From: JAWSVE01 sp050633885
Lineage (GTDB): Bacteria > Pseudomonadota > Gammaproteobacteria > Pseudomonadales > Cellvibrionaceae
NCBI GenBank assembly: GCA_050633885.1
Contig: JBOEHK010000002.1
Location: 806,001-870,000 of the forward strand
Reading direction: 5' to 3'
DNA length: 64,000 nt
The first letter of the stretch is position 1. The number at the start of each line of letters is the position of its first letter. Positions 17,777-27,308 of the stretch are shown here, piece after piece. The notes beneath the pieces were generated by a model. That model saw nothing but the letters and a program-made list of their open reading frames with translations, was not told where the DNA came from and searched no databases. The position numbers were made by a program, and so were the translations under genes.

Positions 17777-18541
17777 ATGCTGGTTAGCCAATTCAGAAAA
17801 ACAGCGACATTACTGACGGTGTCTGTAGTGTTTGCACTAGGCGCAACTGGATGTGCAACATCTAAAAAGACCAGTAGCAAACACGTCGAAAAAGCATCGG
17901 TAGTGACAACAGCCCCTGTTGTTGTACAAAAACGCGACATCAGGGCTGAGAATATACAGCGACTATTATCAGCGGCAGATGATGCTCTGGCAGTCAATCG
18001 ATTAACTACGCCAGTTCAAGATAATGCCTATGATAGGTATCAAGCTGTTCTTATGATGGATGCTCAAAACGAAAGGGCAGAGGCAGGAATACAGGCCATC
18101 TTTTCTCGATACGCGTCTTTGACCCGCTCGGCGATTCGCCAAGGCGATTATTCGAAAGCTCGCTCAAGATTGCAGAAAGCTCGATTTGTTGACAGCCGCC
18201 ATGTAGATTTGAAGCGATTATCGAATGAACTAGCATCATCACAAAGAGAGCGTGCCCCACAACCAGCAAAAAAAGTAGCTGCTGTGGCGAAAAATGAAGA
18301 TGAAATTATTTTAAACGCTTCAAGCTTGACTCGGCGTGATGAAGAATTAGTAGATCAATTACAATCGTTAGCAATTGATCTCAAAGAAAAGGACGAGTCT
18401 ATCCTTATTTTTGCAAGAAACGACGCAGAGGGTCGTTGGATTTACAAAAAAATGGCAGAGGCTGTCATTGGGTATCGGTTACGTGGCGATATGCGAATCG
18501 GGAAAAAGCCAAAAATACAAATACTGCCTCCTATTGATTGA
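17777..18541 (+). CDS. lipoprotein with TPR-like repeats
   Basis: 254 residues. A signal peptide ends in the lipobox ATGC with Cys26. Residues 45-160 are helical with a repeat-like pattern (ENIQRLLSAADDALAVNRL, ARSRLQKARFVDSRHVDLK) reminiscent of tetratricopeptide units. The C-terminal 60 residues (SILIFARNDAEGRWIYKKM and following) form a separate basic segment that may bind an envelope partner. The function is unknown. It is followed 39 bp later by the DUF2333 gene and then polB. Confidence 0.65.
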   Translation: MLVSQFRKTATLLTVSVVFALGATGCATSKKTSSKHVEKASVVTTAPVVVQKRDIRAENIQRLLSAADDALAVNRLTTPVQDNAYDRYQAVLMMDAQNERAEAGIQAIFSRYASLTRSAIRQGDYSKARSRLQKARFVDSRHVDLKRLSNELASSQRERAPQPAKKVAAVAKNEDEIILNASSLTRRDEELVDQLQSLAIDLKEKDESILIFARNDAEGRWIYKKMAEAVIGYRLRGDMRIGKKPKIQILPPID

Positions 18542-18580
18542 TATTGATTCTGCTCACTGTTTATTGAAGATTGGAAATAT

Positions 18581-19624
18581 ATGAAACGTTTTTTTGGTAA
18601 CAAAAAAGAAGAGTGGTCTCCTGACGAAGACGAAGGAAATCATTATCTTTTAAAAATAGTATGCGTAAGCTTAGGAATACTATTTTTGTTGATCGTCGGA
18701 CTAGGTGTTTATTGGAGCTTCACGCCAGAGCCGTTTGATGTCAGCACTACGACAGAAAAAGAAGTGTCAAAACTCAACCAACAAGTGGTTGTGGGCTCAA
18801 CGACAACGGTTGCTCTGATCGAAGTGACAAGCACCTTGTTAGATAAACCCGGCGGGTTTTTAACAAACGATATTATGCCGCCCTCTTTATGGCTAGATAA
18901 TATGCCCAATTGGGAATATGGCGTATTAATTCAAGTGCGTGATTTAGCAAAAGCAATGCGAGAAGCGTTTAGCCGCTCGCAATCACAATCTACCGAAGAT
19001 GATGATCTTGCTATAGCGGAATCGCGATTTAATTTTGATAATTCCAGTTGGGCGTTGCCTCCTTCTGAGTCTGAATATAAAGAAGGGATTAAATATTTAC
19101 GCAATTATTTAGAGCGTTTAGGCAATACAGATCGGTCAAACGCACAATACTTTTCTCGTGCTGACAATTTACGTTATTGGTTGGGCACTGTGGAGACTCG
19201 TTTAGGAAGTTTGTCGCAGCGTCTAAGCGCAAGTGTTGGTCAGCGTAGAATTAATACAGATTTAGCAGGTGTACCCAGTGCATCTAGGGCGACGGATGCT
19301 CCTGCAGAAGAGTTTGTAAAAACGCCATGGATGGAAATCGATGATGTGTTTTTTGAGGCAAGGGGTTCAGCTTGGGCGCTGATTCATTTTTTAAAAGCAA
19401 TTGAAGTAGATTTTCATGATGTGCTAGAAAAGAAAAATGCGTTAGTGAGTTTGCAGCAAATTATTCGTGAGTTGGAAGCCAGTCAAGAAACGGTTATGAG
19501 CCCCATGATTTTAAACGGTGGTGGATTTGGCTTTTTGGCCAATCATTCGTTGGTCATGGCTTCTTATATTTCTCGTGCTAATGCCGCGATTATCGATTTA
19601 AGAGAATTGCTTTCACAGGGCTAA
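18581..19624 (+). CDS. DUF2333 family inner-membrane protein
   Basis: 347 residues. A short acidic cytoplasmic start (KKEEWSPDEDEG) is followed by one membrane segment at about 24-47 (LLKIVCVSLGILFLLIVGLG), and the rest is predicted periplasmic. PGGFLTNDIMPPSLWLDNMPNWE and NADNLRYWLGTVETRL-like text are typical of DUF2333, a family of unknown function in gammaproteobacteria. It sits between the lipoprotein gene and polB, with 22 bp to polB. Confidence 0.8.
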   Translation: MKRFFGNKKEEWSPDEDEGNHYLLKIVCVSLGILFLLIVGLGVYWSFTPEPFDVSTTTEKEVSKLNQQVVVGSTTTVALIEVTSTLLDKPGGFLTNDIMPPSLWLDNMPNWEYGVLIQVRDLAKAMREAFSRSQSQSTEDDDLAIAESRFNFDNSSWALPPSESEYKEGIKYLRNYLERLGNTDRSNAQYFSRADNLRYWLGTVETRLGSLSQRLSASVGQRRINTDLAGVPSASRATDAPAEEFVKTPWMEIDDVFFEARGSAWALIHFLKAIEVDFHDVLEKKNALVSLQQIIRELEASQETVMSPMILNGGGFGFLANHSLVMASYISRANAAIIDLRELLSQG

Positions 19625-19646
19625 ACATTATTAATCATCTAATACC

Positions 19647-22148
19647 ATGAATGCTTTTTTACTGACTCGGCAATGGCGTGACACGGTAAATGGCATCACC
19701 TTGGATTTTTGGTTTGCTTCTGAAAACGGACCTGTTAATGTCGAAATAACGGGCCAAGAAGCGGTCTTTTTTATTCGGAAATCAGAATCACAAGAAATAG
19801 TACGGCTGCTAACCTCTTCGACAGAATCAAGTGTAGCGAATAAATCGCGTCAGTCTTCCTCTCAAAAAAAGACCGTGTCAGGGTTGAGAATTGCTCGCCT
19901 TAAAAGGAAAAAAATTCCATCTACCCAACTTAGAATTGGTGACAATACATTTCGAAATTATAAAAATGAAATGGTTGTTCCGCTTTATTTTAAAACCTAT
20001 CGATTAGCACGAGATGCGAGTCAAAAATTAACAGAAAAAAATATCCCTCACTGGGAAGTTGATATTAGACCTCCAGAGCGTTTTTTAATGGAACGTTTTA
20101 TTACTGGGGGTGCAGAGATTAATTCGGCTCTTGCGGGCACCCAAAAAAATACGGGAAGTATGCCGCCCATTAAAAGTTTTTCTAACCCGAAACTCACGCC
20201 GAGTGAGTGGCGCCCAGTTAGGCATATGTCTTTAAAAACAATCTCTATTGATATTGAAACGTCTATGGATGCATCGGTGCTGTATTCAATAGCATTGTTT
20301 GGTGAGTCTATCGCCGCTGTGTTTATGGTCAGTGTAGAATCCTCTGCAGGTCAAGGTGATGTGAAAGACTTAGAGTTGGTGTTATGCCGTGACGCTAGAG
20401 ATTGTCTTGAAAGATTTGTTGATCGATTGCAGAAAGAAGATCCAGATATTTTGATTGGTTGGAATGTTGTTCAATTTGATTTTTGGGTGCTCGAAATGTT
20501 GAGTAAAAAGCACAACATTCGATTAGTATTGGGGAGAAATTTACAAACTGCTCATTGGCGAGAAGACTCAGAGACTAATCGTCGGTATTTACAAATTCCG
20601 GGGCGAATTGTTTTAGATGGCATTGAACTATTAAGGGCTGCAGCCTATAACTTCACTAGCTTTTCTTTAGAAAATGTCGCGCAAGAATTATTAGATGACG
20701 GAAAATTATTAAAAAACAATGACCGAGGTAGCGAAATTACGACGCTATTTCACGAAAATAAAATTCAGCTTGCAGAATATAATATAAAAGATTGCGAGCT
20801 AGTGTGGGATATATTCGAACAAGAGTCGCTACTAGAATTTGCTATTGAGAGAAGCCATTTAACCGGTTTGCCAATGGATCGAATGGGAGGTTCGGTCGCG
20901 TCATTTGATTATGCTTATTTGCCTTTGTTGCATCGCAAAGGCTATATCGCACCGAATCTTGGCGAGCAAGAATCTGACATCGTTAGTCCGGGCGGCTATG
21001 TCATGAATTCGATACCAGGTATTTTTAAAAATGTATTGGTTTTAGATTTTAAAAGCCTATATCCCAGTATTATCCGCACATTTCATATTGATCCCTACAG
21101 TTATTGGTATGTGCTTCACGAGTCCCCAGAAGACAGAAATATTATTGAAGGGTTTAATGGAGCAAGTTTTTCAAAAACAGAATTTTTATTACCCGGAATA
21201 ACAAAAAAACTCTGGGATGCAAGAGATAAAGCCAAATCAGACAATAATGCGCCACTATCTCAGGCAATTAAAATTATTATGAATTCTTTTTATGGCGTTT
21301 TGGGCTCGACGGGCTGTCGATTTTACGATCCTAGTGTCTGTAGTTCTATTACCTTGCGTGGACACGAGATTATTCAAAAAAGTAAAGCTTGGATCGAACA
21401 GTCAGGCTACCAAGTGATTTACGGCGATACGGATTCTGTTTTTGTATGGGTCGGCGATGAGACATCTAAAGAGTTGGCTGAAGAGATTGGCCGAAAATTA
21501 GCTGAACAACTGAATCAATATTGGATAGATGACTTGAAAAAAAGGTTTCAAATAGATAGTGCTCTAGAGATTGAATTCGAAACGCATTACAGCCAATTTT
21601 TGATGCCAACTATTCGAAACTCAAAAGAAGGCAGTAAAAAAAGATATGCTGGTGTTGTCGATATACAAGGTCAAAAGCATTTGGTATTTAAAGGCTTAGA
21701 AAATGTTCGAACAGATTGGACGATCCTCGCTAAACAGTTTCAAGAATCATTGTATCAAAAAGTGTTTGCCGGTGAGTCAGTAGAGGATTTTGTAAAAAAT
21801 GTTGTCGATGATGTTTTGAAAGGTCGTAGAGATCGTGAGTTGGTTTATCGGAAACGACTTCGACGCAAATTAGATGAATACGTAAAAAATATTCCGCCAC
21901 ATATACAAGCCGCTCGAAAATTACTAAGTTGGACAGATAAACAATTGAAGAGAGGTGAATGGATAGAGTATGTCATCACCACTAATGGCCCTGAGCCTGT
22001 CAGTTGTCAGCGTAGCCATGTTAATTATGATCACTATATTGAAAAGCAATTACAGCCCGTAGCGGATGGCGTACTTCAGTTTGTGGATTTGTCATTTGCC
22101 GATATCACAGCATCACAGCTTACGCTTTTTGGTTCTAGTCAAGTATAA
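19647..22148 (+). CDS. polB: DNA polymerase II (family B)
   Basis: Repair and translesion polymerase with 3'-5' exonuclease. 833 residues (E. coli 783). Exo I is IDIETS with D202 and E204; Exo II is WNVVQFDFWVLE. The polymerase motifs are DFKSLYPSII near 467, KIIMNSFYG in motif B, and YGDTDSV near 591. The extra length is partly a Ser/Gln/Lys-rich insert around residues 55-95. In E. coli the gene belongs to the LexA regulon, but I see no CTG-N10-CAG site directly upstream. It is probably transcribed with the DUF2333 gene. Confidence 0.95.
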   Translation: MNAFLLTRQWRDTVNGITLDFWFASENGPVNVEITGQEAVFFIRKSESQEIVRLLTSSTESSVANKSRQSSSQKKTVSGLRIARLKRKKIPSTQLRIGDNTFRNYKNEMVVPLYFKTYRLARDASQKLTEKNIPHWEVDIRPPERFLMERFITGGAEINSALAGTQKNTGSMPPIKSFSNPKLTPSEWRPVRHMSLKTISIDIETSMDASVLYSIALFGESIAAVFMVSVESSAGQGDVKDLELVLCRDARDCLERFVDRLQKEDPDILIGWNVVQFDFWVLEMLSKKHNIRLVLGRNLQTAHWREDSETNRRYLQIPGRIVLDGIELLRAAAYNFTSFSLENVAQELLDDGKLLKNNDRGSEITTLFHENKIQLAEYNIKDCELVWDIFEQESLLEFAIERSHLTGLPMDRMGGSVASFDYAYLPLLHRKGYIAPNLGEQESDIVSPGGYVMNSIPGIFKNVLVLDFKSLYPSIIRTFHIDPYSYWYVLHESPEDRNIIEGFNGASFSKTEFLLPGITKKLWDARDKAKSDNNAPLSQAIKIIMNSFYGVLGSTGCRFYDPSVCSSITLRGHEIIQKSKAWIEQSGYQVIYGDTDSVFVWVGDETSKELAEEIGRKLAEQLNQYWIDDLKKRFQIDSALEIEFETHYSQFLMPTIRNSKEGSKKRYAGVVDIQGQKHLVFKGLENVRTDWTILAKQFQESLYQKVFAGESVEDFVKNVVDDVLKGRRDRELVYRKRLRRKLDEYVKNIPPHIQAARKLLSWTDKQLKRGEWIEYVITTNGPEPVSCQRSHVNYDHYIEKQLQPVADGVLQFVDLSFADITASQLTLFGSSQV

Positions 22149-22374
22149 CCCGTTCTAGGTTTTTCATTTTGTTAGCCCCGCCTTTGAATTAAAATAGTAT
22201 TTTTTATGTACTTTTTAGCTTATATACTCAGGTTTTTTTAATATATCCCTAAAGAAGCTAGTTGGTTTGCCGATATATACTAAAGACGAAAATGAATGAC
22301 TTAGAAGACATAAAAGTTAAGTCATTTTAATAAAGTAAGTATGAAAGCAAATAAGCACATTGAGGTTGAGTAGT

Positions 22375-22839
22375 ATGCAGCAACGGGGATTTACATTAAT
22401 TGAATTGATCGCTGTTATTGTTGTATTAGGAATTTTGTCGGCAGTCGCTGTGCCGAAATTTTTAAGTTTACAAAGTGCTGCAATTGTTTCCACGATGCAT
22501 GGTATTAGTGGAGCAGTAGAAAGTGCAACGACACTGGCTTATTCACAATCAGTCATCGAAGGGACGAGTCATTTAGCCACATCTACAATCACAGTCGGGT
22601 CAGATACGATTGATTTAGTTTACGGATTTCCTGCGGGAACAGCCAATGGGATTGCAAAGTTGGTAAATTACAAATCGGGTGATTGGAGGAGTAGAGCAAG
22701 CTCTTTATCGGGTGCTTGGGTCTATTGGCATGGTTCCATTGAACAAGATGCTGGTGCTGCACAGTGTTATGTTCGTTACAGGCAATCAACAGGAGTGAAT
22801 ATAAGACCTGCTATTAATTTTGTTACCTCTGGTTGTTAA
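22375..22839 (+). CDS. type IV pilin-like (prepilin) protein
   Basis: 154 residues. The class III leader MQQRG is followed by FTLIELIAVIVVLGILSAV, with Glu5 of the mature protein and the hydrophobic assembly helix, so it should be cut and methylated by PilD. Two Cys near the C terminus (QCYVRYRQ and the final GC) could form the usual disulfide loop. It resembles MSHA-type or minor pilins more than PilA. No pilus assembly genes are adjacent. I prefer the ATG at 22375, with GAGG nine bases upstream, over a TTG 15 bases earlier. Confidence 0.82.
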   Translation: MQQRGFTLIELIAVIVVLGILSAVAVPKFLSLQSAAIVSTMHGISGAVESATTLAYSQSVIEGTSHLATSTITVGSDTIDLVYGFPAGTANGIAKLVNYKSGDWRSRASSLSGAWVYWHGSIEQDAGAAQCYVRYRQSTGVNIRPAINFVTSGC

Positions 22840-22918
22840 TTTTATTGTTATTATTTTTTGTATGATATTTTTTAAATTTCTATCTTGTTGTTGACTATCA
22901 ATATAAAAAGGTTATGCC

Positions 22919-23836
22919 ATGAATTCTTTCTTTCAAAGCGCTCTTCAAGAAAACAGCTTTTTTAAACATGAGTCTTCATTAGATAACTCTCATCACCCTT
23001 CATTTGATAATGAGCAGTTTGATTCTGATGGAAACCCAAGAAAAGAAAGTTTTTTGTCAAAATTATTTGGTTTTGAGGCAGAGAAAAGAAAAAATATAAA
23101 AAATGATGTGGTTGATTTGGGGCTTAACCATGTGTATTTGGCATTGAATAAAGCTTACAAGAATAGAGATTTTTTAGAAGTTAAAGTCTCTGGTGATTCG
23201 ACAATATACCAAAGTATTTTGTTGGAAATTGACCCAGAAGAGCGAACAGTTTTGATTGATGAATTTTTTCCGGCAACATTCGTGGGTTTGCCTGGGCAAA
23301 AAATGCATTTTAGTCTTAGGCAGAAAGAAGGTCGATCAATCGTTTTTGAAGCAAGTATTATGGAGCGACATGAATTTGATGGTTCGCCAGTCTATGTTAT
23401 TTCTATGCCAGACACCTTAGATCAAAATCAGCGCCGTGTCGCATTTCGAATGGATGTTCCTCGTCATTCAATTGTCGACTCAACGTTTATTGGGCCTGAT
23501 AAGCAAGCATATAAAGCAAAGGTTTGTGATGTTTCAAGTGGTGGCGTTTGTATTGAAACAAGCGGGGAGATTACTAAAGCATTACGTGCCGGAGATTCAT
23601 TAAAAAATACTTCGTTTGAATTTGCAGGTGTTGATATTGTCTGTGATCTAACAATTAAAAATTTATTGGATAAAAATGATGGAGCTGATGGCTCGCAAAA
23701 TAATTGTCGGCGCATTGGTGCGCAGTTCGACAATTTACCTTCAGCAACGCGTCGACAACTAGAGCAATCCATTATGCAATTGCAGCGTGAACAGCTTCGG
23801 CGAGCAAGTAATTCACGAGAACATTTTTTGAATTAA
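22919..23836 (+). CDS. PilZ-domain protein with YcgR-like N-terminal domain
   Basis: 305 residues. The c-di-GMP binding signature is complete: RRVAFR at 172-177 followed by DVSSGG at 204-209. The preceding part (about 75-165: LLEIDPEERTVLIDEFFP, then GQKMHFSLRQKEGRSIVFEA) matches the YcgR/flagellar-brake N-terminal fold. Such proteins slow motility or change surface behaviour when c-di-GMP rises. Its place right after a pilin gene suggests a surface or pilus role, but no flagellar genes are in view. The first 60 residues are polar and likely disordered. Confidence 0.85.
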   Translation: MNSFFQSALQENSFFKHESSLDNSHHPSFDNEQFDSDGNPRKESFLSKLFGFEAEKRKNIKNDVVDLGLNHVYLALNKAYKNRDFLEVKVSGDSTIYQSILLEIDPEERTVLIDEFFPATFVGLPGQKMHFSLRQKEGRSIVFEASIMERHEFDGSPVYVISMPDTLDQNQRRVAFRMDVPRHSIVDSTFIGPDKQAYKAKVCDVSSGGVCIETSGEITKALRAGDSLKNTSFEFAGVDIVCDLTIKNLLDKNDGADGSQNNCRRIGAQFDNLPSATRRQLEQSIMQLQREQLRRASNSREHFLN

Positions 23837-24035
23837 CATTCGACTCAATGCAGTCTAGATCGTTCTCTAAGTGCATCACTGTGAAATGAATAATCGTTTT
23901 ATCCTCGATCATTTAAATTTTCTATTCCTTTCTTGCAATTGTTGCCCATACTCTCAATAATCCCCGCTCAATAATTTCTCATGTGTTTTTATTAATCAAA
24001 ATGCGTTATATAAATGCATATACAGAGGGGTAAGC

Positions 24036-24929
24036 ATGTCTCATTTACTATCTTATAACACACTAGATTGCACCGTTGAACAAGGCGTTTTAACGTTAAC
24101 TCTGAATCGACCAGAACAAATGAATTCGTTTACTGTTGAAATGGCCAGTGAATTAATTGATGTTTTTGAAAAAGTAAACGATATCGATGAGATTAAAGCC
24201 ATTATAGTCACAGGGTCTGGTCGCGCATTTTGTGCGGGTATGGACTTGTCTTCAAAAGGAAATGTTTTTGGCCTTGATGAAACCATGGCTCCCTCTCTGC
24301 AGGACATGGAAAGTAAATTTGAAGACCCCGATTTTGTCAGCGGTGTACGAGATACCGGCGGTAGAGTTTCATTGGCGATTTACGAATGTAAAAAACCAGT
24401 GATAGCTGCAATTAATGGTGCTGCCGTTGGTATAGGGGCGACCATGACGTTACCGATGGATATTCGCTTAGCTTCTGAAAAAGCAAAAATCGGTTTTGTT
24501 TTTGGAAAAATAGGCATCGTTCCAGAAGCTTGCTCTTCTTGGTTTCTGCCGCGGGTGGTGGGAATGTCTCAAGCCTTGGAGTGGGTTTATACGGCGGATA
24601 TTTTCGATGGTGAAGAAGCAAAACGGGGCGGTTTAGTTAAGGATGTTTATCCTGCCGATCAGTTATTAGAAAAAGCGCATGCGTTGGCGCAAAAAATTAT
24701 TGCCAATCGCTCACCCGTTGCGATCGCGTTCGCTCGACAAATGCTTTATAGAAATTCTGCACAAGCTCATCCACGAGAAGCGCATAAAATCGATTCGTTA
24801 GCGATGTTTTATACCAGTATTGGTGATGGTAAAGAAGGTGTTAACAGCTTTTTAGAAAAGCGTGATCCTGAATTTACATCATCTGCTTCAGAGATGCCTT
24901 CATGTTATCCGTGGTGGGAAAATAAATAA
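24036..24929 (+). CDS. enoyl-CoA hydratase/isomerase family protein (crotonase)
   Basis: 297 residues with a strong ribosome site (AGAGGGG). The crotonase oxyanion-hole regions are GSGRAFCAGMDLS (about 68-80) and NGAAVGIGATMTLPMD (about 127-142). E/C residues in GIVPEACSSWFLP sit where catalytic acids occur in hydratases. It carries out hydration or isomerisation of an acyl-CoA; which one cannot be told. It is followed two bases later by slyX, so they are probably cotranscribed although functionally unrelated. Confidence 0.88.
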   Translation: MSHLLSYNTLDCTVEQGVLTLTLNRPEQMNSFTVEMASELIDVFEKVNDIDEIKAIIVTGSGRAFCAGMDLSSKGNVFGLDETMAPSLQDMESKFEDPDFVSGVRDTGGRVSLAIYECKKPVIAAINGAAVGIGATMTLPMDIRLASEKAKIGFVFGKIGIVPEACSSWFLPRVVGMSQALEWVYTADIFDGEEAKRGGLVKDVYPADQLLEKAHALAQKIIANRSPVAIAFARQMLYRNSAQAHPREAHKIDSLAMFYTSIGDGKEGVNSFLEKRDPEFTSSASEMPSCYPWWENK

Positions 24930-24931
24930 TT

Positions 24932-25150
24932 ATGCCGAATGAAATACAGGACCAGCTAATAGAATTAGAAACTAAAATACAGTTTCAGGATGATGTGATC
25001 CATAAGCTAGATGCTGAGCTTATTCAGCAGAACGAGCTTATTGATCTCCTTACGAGACGGCTCTCTTTATTGGAAGAAAAGATAAAAGAGCTGGCGGTCG
25101 ATCGAGAAAGTCCTTCCACAATAACGGATGAAAAACCGCCACACTATTAG
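24932..25150 (+). CDS. slyX: SlyX family protein
   Basis: 72 residues, mostly a coiled coil (IELETKIQFQDDVIHKLDAE, then IDLLTRRLSLLEEKIKEL), ending in the family's typical PPHY. SlyX is a small conserved protein of unknown function. Length and sequence pattern are as expected. Confidence 0.9.
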   Translation: MPNEIQDQLIELETKIQFQDDVIHKLDAELIQQNELIDLLTRRLSLLEEKIKELAVDRESPSTITDEKPPHY

Positions 25151-25182
25151 CTGCGTATTATTGTTTTTCGTCAGCACTAAAA

Positions 25183-25228
25183 ATCCAACATTGATATCAG
25201 TTAANNTTAACTGATATCAATGTTGGAT
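25183..25228. repeat. 22-bp perfect inverted repeat around a two-base assembly gap
   Basis: ATCCAACATTGATATCAG plus TTAA (25183-25204), then NN at 25205-25206, then the exact reverse complement (25207-25228). It may be a slyX terminator or an operator for the bio genes, or an artefact of joining two contigs. The true length of the gap is not known. The right arm reaches into the first possible bioF start codon. Confidence 0.75.
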
Positions 25229-26474
25229 GTTTCCATTCATGCGTTCTACAACACTCACCGACCCTTCTAGTCAGAAAAGCCCTCTGTATAACCGTTTGAA
25301 TTTATTCATAAAATCTAGAAGGCAGGCCGATTTATATCGATCTCGACGCATCCTAGAGACACCCCAAACCACCCATATCTCTGCGGGCGGCGATACCCTT
25401 CTCAATTTTTGCAGCAACGATTATTTGGGTTTGGCCAATGATCCTCGTATTAAATCAGCATGTATTAAAGGTATAACCCGTTGGGGAGTCGGTACTGGAG
25501 CTTCACATTTGGTGTGTGGCCACACGAGTGCACATCATGAACTGGAAGAAGCACTGGCTGATTTTTTACAAAGAGAACGTGTGCTTTTATTTTCGAGCGG
25601 TTATGCAGCCAACGTTGGTGTGATCAATGGGCTATTAAGTGAAGGAGATAATGTTTTTCAAGATCGACTCAATCATGCCTCGTTATTGGATGGCGGGTGG
25701 ATTAGTCGAGCAGAGCATCATTGGTACGAACACCGAGATTATCTCGATCTAGAAAAGGCATTAATGAAAGCTCAGAAAAAAGATGAAGACATTAACCTTA
25801 TTGTTAGTGACGGAGTATTCAGCATGGATGGCGATGAATGTGATTTGAAAAAAATGGTTCAAGTTTCAAATAAACATTCAGGAACAATGATGATTGATGA
25901 CGCCCATGGCATTGGATGTTTAGGAAAAAATGGAACAGGCATTGTAGATACAGACCTGTTTACATCAAAGGATATTCCGATTTTAGTCGGAACATTAGGT
26001 AAAGCATTTGGCAGCTCGGGTGCTTTTGTCGCAGGTGATAAAGCGCTTATCGAGTTTTTAATTCAACGCGCTAGAAATTATATCTACAGTACGGCGATAC
26101 CTTCCGCGATAGCTGTAGCCAGTTTAAAAAGTTTGGATATCATAAAAGAAGAGACTTGGCGAAGAGAAAAGCTTAAATGCAATATCAATTATTTTAAAAA
26201 ACAATGTAGCGCCTCTAAAACTATTCATGTTTCACCCCGGTCAAAAACGGCCATACAGCCAATTATCGTTGGATCGCCTAGTCTTACCAATAAACTGAGT
26301 GCCTCATTAGAAAAAAACGGCATTTTGGTGAGTTCTATTCGGCCGCCAAGTGTGCCCGACCAGACGTCACGCTTGCGAATAACATTAACCGCACATCATG
26401 AGTTCAAAGATATTGATCGATTATTCGATGTGCTTAATGAAGCGATGAATGGCGAGGCAGCAGGTCTTGAGTGA
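25227..26474 (+). CDS. bioF: 8-amino-7-oxononanoate synthase
   Basis: PLP enzyme joining pimeloyl thioester and alanine in biotin synthesis. 415 residues from the first ATG (25227) or 411 from the second (25239). E. coli BioF is 384, so the N terminus is long, and the gap just upstream leaves the start uncertain. LNFCSNDYLGLA, FSSGYAANVG, DDAHGIGCLG and the PLP lysine in GTLGKAFGS (about residue 259) are the family marks. No clear ribosome site precedes either ATG. Confidence 0.93.
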   Translation: MFPFMRSTTLTDPSSQKSPLYNRLNLFIKSRRQADLYRSRRILETPQTTHISAGGDTLLNFCSNDYLGLANDPRIKSACIKGITRWGVGTGASHLVCGHTSAHHELEEALADFLQRERVLLFSSGYAANVGVINGLLSEGDNVFQDRLNHASLLDGGWISRAEHHWYEHRDYLDLEKALMKAQKKDEDINLIVSDGVFSMDGDECDLKKMVQVSNKHSGTMMIDDAHGIGCLGKNGTGIVDTDLFTSKDIPILVGTLGKAFGSSGAFVAGDKALIEFLIQRARNYIYSTAIPSAIAVASLKSLDIIKEETWRREKLKCNINYFKKQCSASKTIHVSPRSKTAIQPIIVGSPSLTNKLSASLEKNGILVSSIRPPSVPDQTSRLRITLTAHHEFKDIDRLFDVLNEAMNGEAAGLE

Positions 26475-26494
26475 TTAGCGACTGAGAAGAACGT

Positions 26495-27187
26495 ATGAAA
26501 AAATATTTTGTGACAGGAACAGATACAGAAGTGGGTAAAACATTTGTTGCTTCTTCTATGTTGAATTTGTTGTCGAGGCAGGGTGAGAGATGTTTTGGTC
26601 TAAAGCCGATAGCGTCGGGTTGTGAAAAAATAGTTGGAAAATGGATGAATGAAGATGCGCTGTCTTTAATTGAAAATAGTTCTATTTCGCTGCCATATGA
26701 GGATGTTAATCCCATTGCTCTGCCAGAAGCGATAGCGCCGCATCTAGCAGCAAAAAAAAATAATATTGATCTCAGTGTGAATGATATTTCAAATCATTGC
26801 AGGAAAATATTCAAACAAAATGAAGCTGCCGCAGATTACAGCCTTGTAGAAGGAGCCGGTGGATGGTTTGTACCGTTAAATGATGAAGAAACCTATGCTG
26901 ATGTCATTAAAGTGCTAAATCTCGATGTTATTTTAGTTATAGGTATTCGTTTGGGTTGTATTAATCACGCGCTTTTAACCGAGTCTGCAATTCAACAGTC
27001 AGGACTAAAGTTGACAGGTTGGGTAGCGAATACAGTCAGTGTGGATGTACCCAACCAAAAAGAAATAGTGCAGACGTTAAAGCAGAAAATCAATGCACCC
27101 TGTATGGGAGTGATTCCTTATTTGGCGGGGAACAAATATTCAGAGAACATTCTAATGGCCTCTGATTTCCTTCGAACACCAGAGTGA
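26495..27187 (+). CDS. bioD: dethiobiotin synthetase
   Basis: ATP-dependent ring closure of 7,8-diaminononanoate with CO2. 230 residues. The P-loop is GTDTEVGKT at 8-16; KPIASGCE and VEGAGGWFVPL match the substrate and Mg sites. GAGAA precedes the ATG at good spacing. It lies 20 bp after bioF and 121 bp before bioA. Confidence 0.93.
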   Translation: MKKYFVTGTDTEVGKTFVASSMLNLLSRQGERCFGLKPIASGCEKIVGKWMNEDALSLIENSSISLPYEDVNPIALPEAIAPHLAAKKNNIDLSVNDISNHCRKIFKQNEAAADYSLVEGAGGWFVPLNDEETYADVIKVLNLDVILVIGIRLGCINHALLTESAIQQSGLKLTGWVANTVSVDVPNQKEIVQTLKQKINAPCMGVIPYLAGNKYSENILMASDFLRTPE

Positions 27188-27308
27188 ACATACTAAACAT
27201 GAAATAAGCAATGAAACAGGCAGCGAAAAAGAAAACGATACAAATAACGAAACAGATAACAAAATAGAAAGTAATTTTGATAAAAGAATGAGAGATAAAT
27301 AATTCGAA

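Noticed and set aside
24006..24024. LexA-like half site (CTGTATATGCAT on the minus strand) before the crotonase gene
   Set aside because: The second CAG half is absent, and the gene is not an SOS gene.
25183..25228. BirA operator for the bio genes
   Set aside because: The arms do not resemble the TTGTAAACC/GGTTTACAA halves of the known operator.
27211..27267. 18-codon ORF between bioD and bioA as a leader peptide
   Set aside because: No ribosome site; Lys/Gln-rich composition is just the purine-rich spacer.
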